Of a stretch of DNA of 35,287 nucleotides, positions 29,695 through 35,287 are shown one piece after another. Each line of letters starts with the position of its first letter. Positions within the stretch are counted from its first letter, which is position 1. Under the pieces are notes generated by a model. That model was given only the letters and a program-made list of their open reading frames with translations. It made no database searches and was not told the origin of the DNA. A program made the translations under genes and the position numbers. Source of the DNA: Actinospineispora spinosispora DSM 44797 (GTDB taxonomy: Bacteria; Actinomycetota; Actinomycetes; Mycobacteriales; Pseudonocardiaceae). The stretch is from positions 1 to 35,287 of the forward strand of contig NZ_AUBB01000053.1 in NCBI RefSeq assembly GCF_000429025.1, read 5' to 3'.

Positions 29695-30639
29695 TCACGG
29701 GTTGTGCGGGGGTGGCTGGTTGAGGGTGTGCTTGGCGAAGAACGCCATGATGATCGGTGTCGCGTTCAGGACCGTCGGCTTGTCCGAGTCCAGGTTCGGG
29801 TGGGTGCTCGGCCAGTCGTGGCCAAGGCCCTCGATCCGGTAGTGGATCAGGTCTGCCTTGCAGCCGGGCCACTCGCTGATCTTGACGACGTCGTCGTGCT
29901 CGGCGCGGACCGAGGGCGGCTCGCCGCAGCCGTTGCGCTGTGCCCACGCGGTCAGCCAGTCGGGGATCGACGGCAGCCCCTTCTTCGCCGACCCCTGGTA
30001 GGGGATCGTTTCGTCGGCGGTGCCGTGGAAGTCGAGGATCGGCGTGGGCCGGACCGGGTTGCACGGGCCGCCGACGGCGTAGAACGCACCGGACACCGGG
30101 GCGAACGCGGCGAACCGGTCCGACATCCGGCAGGCGAGGGTGCCGACGAAACCGCCGCCGTTGGACTTGCCGGTCGCGTAGATCCGCGACGGGTCGACGC
30201 ACAGGTCCTTCTCCAGCTGGTCGAGCAGATCGCCGGTGAACCGCACGTCGTCGGCCGGCGCCGAATAAGGCGCGCCGGTCCAGGCGGTCTCGCCGTCCGT
30301 GCCGACCAGACCCTGCGGGTACACAGCGATCACGTTCTGGGTGGAGAACTCCGACAGCTTCTCCTGGTACGCCGACGTGCGCTTGTGGCCGTGGAACGAC
30401 AGCACGAGCGGCGCCGCGGTGTCCTGCTGGTAGCTCGGCGGAAGGTGCACCGTGTAGGTGCGGCTCAGGCCGCCGGACTCGACGGTGCGCTGCACGGTCT
30501 GATCGGTCGGAATCTGGGTGGCGTGGCCGCATCCCGCCGAACGGGGCCCCGCCGAGGCCGAGGACTCGGCGGGGGACCCGCAGGCGGTGAGCAGCGCGGC
30601 GGCCAGCACGACACCGGCCGCACGCACTGCCCGACTCAT
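29695..30639 (-). CDS. Lipoprotein esterase, LpqC / PHB-depolymerase-like
   Basis: A 314 aa predicted lipoprotein. The signal is MSRAVRAAGVVLAAALLTAC with a lipobox ending at Cys20, so it should be anchored outside the cell membrane. The alpha/beta-hydrolase core has the HGHKRTS strand after LVLSFHG, nucleophile motif GKSNGGG, acid in DFHGTADETIPY and His in IEGLGHDWP. Relatives are polyhydroxybutyrate depolymerase and feruloyl-esterase-like proteins including mycobacterial LpqC. ATG 30639 overlaps the DctA stop (ATGA), so it is translated with the transporter. This suggests the enzyme releases an acid imported by DctA, which is inference. Confidence 0.85.
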   Translation of the reverse strand: MSRAVRAAGVVLAAALLTACGSPAESSASAGPRSAGCGHATQIPTDQTVQRTVESGGLSRTYTVHLPPSYQQDTAAPLVLSFHGHKRTSAYQEKLSEFSTQNVIAVYPQGLVGTDGETAWTGAPYSAPADDVRFTGDLLDQLEKDLCVDPSRIYATGKSNGGGFVGTLACRMSDRFAAFAPVSGAFYAVGGPCNPVRPTPILDFHGTADETIPYQGSAKKGLPSIPDWLTAWAQRNGCGEPPSVRAEHDDVVKISEWPGCKADLIHYRIEGLGHDWPSTHPNLDSDKPTVLNATPIIMAFFAKHTLNQPPPHNP

Positions 30640-31979
30640 CGTGCGCCCGCCAGCTCCGGCTCGGCGTGGACCGACCCCAGCTGGCTGGCTTCGTCGAACG
30701 GGTCGTGGCCGGCGAAGACCGCCTGGGACCGGGCCCGGTCGAACTCGCCGGTCCAGCTGCCGATCAGGACGGTGGCCACGGCGTTGCCCGCGAAGTTGGT
30801 CAGCGCGCGGGCTTCGGACATGAATCGGTCGATACCCAGGATGAACCCGACACCGTCGACCAGGTCGGGCCGGTGCGACTGCAGCCCACCGGCCAGTGTG
30901 GCGATACCGGCACCGCTGACCCCGGCCGCGCCCTTCGCGGCGATGATCATGAAGAGCAGTAGTCCGATCTGCTCGCCGACCGACAGCGGCTTGCCCTGCG
31001 CGGACGCCACGAACAGTGTCGCCATCGTGAGATAGATCGCGGTGCCGTCCAGGTTGAACGAGTAGCCGGTCGGCACCGTGATGCCGACGACCGAGCGGCT
31101 GACCCCGAGGTGCTCCATCTTGGCGATCAGCCGGGGCAGCGCCGACTCCGACGACGAGGTCGACAGGATCAGCAGGAACTCCCGGCCCAGGTAGCGCAGC
31201 AGGCTGAACACGCTGACCCGCGCGCCGATCCAGAGGATCGCGCCGAGTACCACGAACACGAACACCGCGCAGGTGACGTAGAAGCCGAACATGAGCGTGG
31301 CCAGGCTGGTCAGTGCGTCCCAGCCGGTCGCACCGACGACCGCCGCGATCGCGCCGAACGCGCCGATCGGGGCCGCCCACATGATCATCGCCAGGATGCG
31401 GAAGATCCAGCGCTGGATGTGTTCCACGCCGCGCCGGATCGGGTCACCGGACGGTCCGAGCTTCTGCAGCGCGAAGCCGGCGAGCAGCGCCACCAGCAGC
31501 GTCTGCAGTACCGACTCCGAGGTCAGTGCCGACAGGATCGTGTCCGGGATGATGCTCTGCAGGAACTCGACGGTCCCCTTGCTGCCCTCGACCTGCTTGT
31601 GGATGCTGTCGAGCGAGGTCGGGGTCAGTTTCAGACCCTCGCCCGCGTGCACCAGGTTGCCCACGACCAGCCCGATGGCCAGCGCGAACGTCGACATCAC
31701 CATGAAGTAGACGAGCGCGATGATGCCGACCTTGCCGACCTGCGCTGCCTTGGCCACCGAACCGATGCCCAGCACGATCGTGCAGAAGATGATCGGCGAG
31801 ATCATCATCTTGATCAGGTTGACGAAGCCGGTGCCCAGCGGCGCGAGCTGCTTGGCGAAGCCGGGGGCCAGGAAGCCGACGATGATGCCGAGGATGACGG
31901 CGGCGATCACCGCGATGTAGAGGTAGTGGGTCCGGTCCCGGGAAGCCCGGGACGGTACTGCAGTGTCGGACGTCGGCAC
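30636..31979 (-). CDS. dctA: C4-dicarboxylate transporter DctA (DAACS family)
   Basis: A 447 aa membrane carrier. Hallmarks are the serine-rich reentrant motif LILSTSSSESALPRL, the GYSFNLDGTAIYLTMA segment, GAAGVSGAGIATLAGG and ALTNFAGNAVATVL; several hydrophobic helices are visible from YLYIAVIAAVILGIIVGFLA onward. It should co-transport C4-dicarboxylates such as succinate, fumarate or malate with cations. The start is GTG 31979 with AGGAGG 6-7 nt upstream. It is divergent from a CitA/DcuS-like histidine kinase and response regulator, the usual control arrangement for dicarboxylate uptake. The downstream esterase gene overlaps its stop. Confidence 0.92.
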   Translation of the reverse strand: MPTSDTAVPSRASRDRTHYLYIAVIAAVILGIIVGFLAPGFAKQLAPLGTGFVNLIKMMISPIIFCTIVLGIGSVAKAAQVGKVGIIALVYFMVMSTFALAIGLVVGNLVHAGEGLKLTPTSLDSIHKQVEGSKGTVEFLQSIIPDTILSALTSESVLQTLLVALLAGFALQKLGPSGDPIRRGVEHIQRWIFRILAMIMWAAPIGAFGAIAAVVGATGWDALTSLATLMFGFYVTCAVFVFVVLGAILWIGARVSVFSLLRYLGREFLLILSTSSSESALPRLIAKMEHLGVSRSVVGITVPTGYSFNLDGTAIYLTMATLFVASAQGKPLSVGEQIGLLLFMIIAAKGAAGVSGAGIATLAGGLQSHRPDLVDGVGFILGIDRFMSEARALTNFAGNAVATVLIGSWTGEFDRARSQAVFAGHDPFDEASQLGSVHAEPELAGAR

Positions 31980-32048
31980 CGTTGCCTCCTACTGGAGTGT
32001 TCCCGCGCGCATCGTTGGCGCGGCGCTGGGGCAAACTATCCAGTGCGG

Positions 32049-32088
32049 GGTGAACCAGGTCACCATTGTGTTCATAGAGTTACCTGGT
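32049..32088. promoter_or_regulatory. Candidate response-regulator sites and kinase promoter
   Basis: GGTGA-N6-TCACC (32049-32064) is an inverted repeat. ACCAGGT (32054-32060) and ACCTGGT (32082-32088) form a second, wider one. TAGAGT (32075-32080) ends 6 nt before the GTG at 32087, again suggesting a leaderless start. The sites lie in the 107 nt gap between dctA and the sensor kinase gene and may bind the response regulator. Confidence 0.4.
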
Positions 32089-33688
32089 GCGTGGTCCACG
32101 GTGGCGTTGGAGCTTGGCCCGACAGTTTCTCCTGGTGCAGTTGGTGGGACTGGGTGTGCTGGTGGCGGTGGGGGGCGTTCTGGCGTACCTCAACGCCGCC
32201 GACACCGTCAACGACCGGGCACGCAACCGAGCTCTCGCCGTGGCCAGAACCATCGCCGACACCCCGAGCGTGCTGACCGACGTGACCGGCCCGAACCCGA
32301 CCGCGCTCCTGCAACCCTTCGCCGAGCGGGTGCGCGGCGACGCGGGAGTCGACTTCGTGACGATCATGAACCTGGACGGGATCCGCTTCACCCACCCGAA
32401 CCCGGAGCTGATCGGCGAGGAGTTCATCGGCAACACCGCCGCCGCGCGCGCCGGTGGTGTCGTGACCGAGACCTACACCGGCAGCCTCGGACCGTCGATC
32501 CGTGCGGTCGTTCCGGTGTTCGACGCCGGGCACCGGGTCACGGCGATGGTCGCGGTGGGCATCACGGTGAACACGATCTCCGCCGACCTCGCCGGACGGC
32601 TGGTGTCGCTGATCGTCGCCGCGGCGGCGATGCTGCTGGTCGGTGGCGTCGGCAGTTTCCTGATCAGCAGGCGGTTGAGCAGACAGACGCAGGGTCTGGC
32701 ACCCGCCGAGCTGAGCAGGGTGTTCGCCTCCTACGAGGCGACGCTGCACGCGGTGCGCGAGGGGCTGGTGCTCGTCGACGCGGACAGCCGCGTCGTGTTG
32801 TGCAACGACGGTGCCCGTGATCTCCTGGGGCTGACCGAGTCTCCGGTCGGCGCGCTGGTCAGCGATCTAGGACTGGCCGCTCCGTTGGCGGAGGCGCTCG
32901 CGGCTGGTGAGGCGAGGCTGGACGAGATTCACGTGACCGACACCCGAGTGGTCGTGCTGAACAGTGCCACGGTGCGAAGCGACGGTGTGGACGGCAACGT
33001 CGTGACCTTGCGCGACCACACCGACCTTCAGCTGCTCAGCGGCGAGCTGGACACGACCCGGGGGCTCGCCGAGTCGCTGCACGCCCAGGCGCACGAGTCC
33101 GCGAACCGGCTGCACACGGTGGTGTCGCTGGTCGAGATGGGGCGAACCCAGGAGGCCGTCGAGTTCGCCACCGCCGAGCTCACCCTGGCCCAGCAGCTGA
33201 CCGACCGGGTGGTGGGCGCCGTGGCTGAACCGGTGCTCGCCGCGCTCCTGCTCGGCAAGGCGGCCGAGGCCAGTGAACGCGGCGTCGAGCTGGTGTTCAC
33301 CGATGACACCGCGCTGGACGACACCCGGGGCATCGAGCCGCGCGCACTGGTCACGATCCTCGGCAACCTGATCGACAACGCCATGGATGCCGCGATCGAG
33401 GGGCTGGCCGACGGCAGGCCGAAGGTGATCGTGACGGTCCGGGTCGACGGCACGGAGCTGCTCCTGCGGGTCGCCGACACGGGCCGCGGCGTGCCGGAGG
33501 AAGCGCGGGCCGAGGTGTTCCGGCGGGGTTTCTCGACCAAACCGCACGATGGCCCCGCCGGGCGAGGGCTCGGGCTGGCGCTGGTCGGGCAGGCGGTGCG
33601 CAGCAATCGGGGCACGATCGAGCTGGACCGTGACCACGGCGCGGTGTTCACCGTCCGGCTGCCGATCAGCGACGAGGCGAGCCGATGA
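32087..33688 (+). CDS. Sensor histidine kinase, CitA/DcuS family
   Basis: A 533 aa membrane sensor. It has a first membrane helix at about 12-34, an extracytoplasmic PAS-like sensor domain (VDFVTIMNLDGIRFTHPNPE, PVFDAGHRVTAMVAVGITV), a second helix at about 171-194, and a cytoplasmic PAS domain at about 210-310. The phosphoacceptor is H336 (LHAQAHESANRLHTVVSLVE) and the ATPase domain shows ILGNLIDNAMDAA, ADTGRGVPEE and GRGLGLALVGQAV. This layout is that of carboxylate sensors (citrate, malate, C4-dicarboxylates). It is divergent from dctA and overlaps the response regulator (ATGA). The start GTG 32087 has no clear ribosome binding site. Confidence 0.92.
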   Translation: MRGPRWRWSLARQFLLVQLVGLGVLVAVGGVLAYLNAADTVNDRARNRALAVARTIADTPSVLTDVTGPNPTALLQPFAERVRGDAGVDFVTIMNLDGIRFTHPNPELIGEEFIGNTAAARAGGVVTETYTGSLGPSIRAVVPVFDAGHRVTAMVAVGITVNTISADLAGRLVSLIVAAAAMLLVGGVGSFLISRRLSRQTQGLAPAELSRVFASYEATLHAVREGLVLVDADSRVVLCNDGARDLLGLTESPVGALVSDLGLAAPLAEALAAGEARLDEIHVTDTRVVVLNSATVRSDGVDGNVVTLRDHTDLQLLSGELDTTRGLAESLHAQAHESANRLHTVVSLVEMGRTQEAVEFATAELTLAQQLTDRVVGAVAEPVLAALLLGKAAEASERGVELVFTDDTALDDTRGIEPRALVTILGNLIDNAMDAAIEGLADGRPKVIVTVRVDGTELLLRVADTGRGVPEEARAEVFRRGFSTKPHDGPAGRGLGLALVGQAVRSNRGTIELDRDHGAVFTVRLPISDEASR

Positions 33689-34359
33689 TCAGGGTGCTGG
33701 TGGTCGAGGACGACCCGGTGGTCGCCGAGGTGCACCGCGAGTACGTGCAGCGCATTGAGGGCTTCACCGTGACGGCGGTGGTCCACAACGGCGCCGACGC
33801 GCTGCGCTGCTGCGAACGCGAGGACATCGACCTGGTGCTGCTCGACTTCTACTTACCGGACACCCACGGGCTCGCGGTGTGCCGCGCACTGCGGACGCGG
33901 TCCCGCCACGTCGACGTCATCGCGGTGACCTCGGCGCGAGACCTGTCACTGGTCAAGGCCGCGGTGTCGCTCGGCGTGGTGCAGTACCTGCTGAAGCCGT
34001 TCACGTTCGGCTCGCTGCGGGACAAGCTGGAGCGCTACCGGCAGTTCCGTGACAGCGTCGGTCTCGCGGCGGACCAGGCTGAGGTCGACCGCGCACTGGC
34101 CGGCCTGCGCGCCCCGGCGCAGGCCACCTTGCCGAAGGGCATGAGCGGACCGACCCTCACCGCGATCAAGGCAGCACTGGCGAAGCACACGGAGGGCTTG
34201 TCCGCCGCCGCGACGGCCGAGGCCACCGGCGTCGCGAGGGTGACCGCCCGCCGCTACCTGGAGTACCTGGCGGACAACGGCCAGGCGACCCGGGTGCCGC
34301 GCTACGGCTCGGTCGGCCGCCCCGAGGTCTGGTACGTGGACGCGCGAGCAGGTCGATGA
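33685..34359 (+). CDS. Response regulator, CitB/DcuR family
   Basis: A 224 aa two-component regulator. The receiver domain has the acidic pair D9/D10, phosphoacceptor D54 (VLLDFYLPD), T82 and K104 (LLKPF). A helix-turn-helix region follows (TEGLSAAATAEATGVARVTA then RRYLEYLADNG), matching the CitB-type output domain. It should be phosphorylated by the adjacent kinase and activate dctA in response to an external dicarboxylate. Both ends overlap neighbours by ATGA, tying the kinase, regulator and aminotransferase into one operon. Confidence 0.92.
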   Translation: MIRVLVVEDDPVVAEVHREYVQRIEGFTVTAVVHNGADALRCCEREDIDLVLLDFYLPDTHGLAVCRALRTRSRHVDVIAVTSARDLSLVKAAVSLGVVQYLLKPFTFGSLRDKLERYRQFRDSVGLAADQAEVDRALAGLRAPAQATLPKGMSGPTLTAIKAALAKHTEGLSAAATAEATGVARVTARRYLEYLADNGQATRVPRYGSVGRPEVWYVDARAGR

Positions 34360-35147
34360 CTCCGACGACGCGCGACGTGGCGGAACTGAACGGCGTCGAG
34401 GTGAGCCAGGACCAGCTCAAGGCTCTGGCGCTGATCAACTACGGGCACTTCACCTCGTTCCGGGTGGAGGAGAACCTGCGGGTACGGGGCCTGTCGCTGC
34501 ATCTGCTCCGGTTGGCGACCGACTGCAGACGGCTGTTCGACACCGAACTGGACACCGATCACATCCGCTACCTGGTGCGTCGTGTCGTGGCCGGCCCGGC
34601 GGTCGTCCGGGTCACCGTGTTCGACCCGTCGCTCGACCTCGGCCACCCTGGGGCCGACACGCGACCACAGGCATTGGTGACCACCCGAACGTCCGCCGCT
34701 TCGGCTGTCGCGCCGCTGCGCCTCCGGTCGGTCCGGCATGTTCGAGACCTGCCCGAGGTGAAGCACGTGGGCCTGTTCGGCACAATCTGGCAGCGCCGCC
34801 AGGCCCAGCGCGCCGGTTTCGACGACGTCCTGTTCATCGGCTCGGACGGCACCGTCTGCGAGGCCGCCACGTCGAATGTGGGCGTCGTCCTCGGCGGCCG
34901 GGTGGTGTGGCCCCAGGCCGAGTGGCTCCCCGGTGTCACGATGCGGTTGCTCATCGAATCCGGTGGTGGTGACTTCCGCGGCGTCACCCTGGAGCAGCTG
35001 CCCGAGGTAGAGGCGGTGTTCGCGACCAACGCGGCCGTGGGTGTACGCCCCGTCAGCGTGGTCGACGGCATCAGTTGGCCCGTCGACCATCCCCGGGTGA
35101 GTGCTCTGGCGCAGCGGTACGCCGAAATCCGGCCGGAACCGCTGTGA
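34356..35147 (+). CDS. Aminotransferase class IV family protein
   Basis: A 263 aa PLP-dependent enzyme of the PabC/IlvE fold. The PLP lysine is K136 (LPEVKHVGLFGTIWQRRQAQ) and the motif CEAATSNVGVVL with E169 follows, then EWLPGVTMRLLIESG and VFATNAAVGVRPV. The family includes aminodeoxychorismate lyase and branched-chain or D-amino-acid aminotransferases; which one is not clear. ATG 34356 overlaps the response-regulator stop. Its coupling to a dicarboxylate two-component system is unexplained. Confidence 0.85.
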   Translation: MTPTTRDVAELNGVEVSQDQLKALALINYGHFTSFRVEENLRVRGLSLHLLRLATDCRRLFDTELDTDHIRYLVRRVVAGPAVVRVTVFDPSLDLGHPGADTRPQALVTTRTSAASAVAPLRLRSVRHVRDLPEVKHVGLFGTIWQRRQAQRAGFDDVLFIGSDGTVCEAATSNVGVVLGGRVVWPQAEWLPGVTMRLLIESGGGDFRGVTLEQLPEVEAVFATNAAVGVRPVSVVDGISWPVDHPRVSALAQRYAEIRPEPL

Positions 35148-35150
35148 TCA

Positions 35151-35287
35151 TCAGTAGACGCGCGTGGGTCTTCGTCTCGCTGTTTGGGTGGGGTCGAGCC
35201 ATTTCGGTGGGATGAATTCGGGCCATCCGTCTCGGATGGTGACGGTCCATCCGCTGGTGTGGATCATGCGGTGGTGTTGTTTGCACA
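35151..35287 (-). CDS. C-terminus of an HNH endonuclease domain protein (partial)
   Basis: On the minus strand, entering from the right edge, an open frame reads CKQHHRMIHTSGWTVTIRDG followed by WPEFIPPKWLDPTQTARRRP and ends at TGA 35153-35151. This is the typical end of the DUF222/HNH proteins common in actinobacteria: the C-x2-H-H HNH finger end, then a W-x-P-x-F-x-P-P segment. The start lies outside the window. It is convergent with the aminotransferase gene, with three bases between the two stops. Confidence 0.7.
   Translation of the reverse strand, partial: CKQHHRMIHTSGWTVTIRDGWPEFIPPKWLDPTQTARRRPTRVY

Overview
The window is high-GC actinobacterial DNA: almost every gene has G or C in the third codon position, GTG starts are common, ATGA/GTGA stop-start overlaps are frequent, and TetR regulators are many. 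A KstR-type cholesterol regulon, a 4-hydroxyphenylpyruvate dioxygenase and intergenic palindromes ending in CGTGAGTG/CACTCACG fit a Pseudonocardiaceae-like organism, possibly near Amycolatopsis. That placement is inference. No tRNA, rRNA, CRISPR array, insertion sequence or prophage gene was seen, so this reads as a chromosomal catabolic region.

Layout. 1-349: a possible CDS tail and a long inverted repeat. 350-4084: glucose-6-phosphate dehydrogenase, a MarR regulator, and a zinc alcohol dehydrogenase divergent from its probable TetR repressor, with twin operators between. 4176-5145: a P-loop kinase-like gene, then a gene-free stretch with two inverted copies of a ~122 bp structured repeat around a 21 bp tandem repeat. 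5138-17843: the steroid side-chain block. It holds a GlcD-type FAD oxidase coupled to kstR, divergent fadE34, the igr-like operon fadE28-fadE29-chsH2-chsH1-ltp2, a beta-hydroxyacid dehydrogenase with its TetR, a frameshifted SUFU-domain gene, and fadD19. KstR boxes (AGAAC-N2-GTTCT type) precede fadE34, fadE28 and fadD19. Together these genes would activate a sterol side-chain acid (FadD19), dehydrogenate acyl-CoAs (FadE34, FadE28/29), hydrate (ChsH1/H2) and cleave off propionyl-CoA (Ltp2).

17883-22095: HPPD with an upstream TetR gene, a small secreted protein, a hemerythrin protein, an unknown protein and another TetR. 22231-27929: a polyol locus with a SorC regulator divergent from an erythritol/L-threitol-type dehydrogenase, a polyol permease, a fused DhaK-DhaL kinase and an RpiB-type isomerase. 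It is predicted to run tetritol -> erythrulose -> erythrulose-4-phosphate -> erythrose-4-phosphate. 27930-28311 is a hairpin-rich gene-free stretch. 28312-29693: an ArsR-type regulator overlapping a type II haloacid dehalogenase. 29695-35147: a lipoprotein esterase coupled to a DctA dicarboxylate carrier, divergent from a CitA/DcuS-like two-component system coupled to a class IV aminotransferase. The right edge holds the C-terminus of an HNH endonuclease on the minus strand.

Two patterns recur. Convergent genes often share palindromes that contain or abut their stop codons. Several genes have a -10-like hexamer exactly 6 nt before the start codon, suggesting leaderless transcripts.
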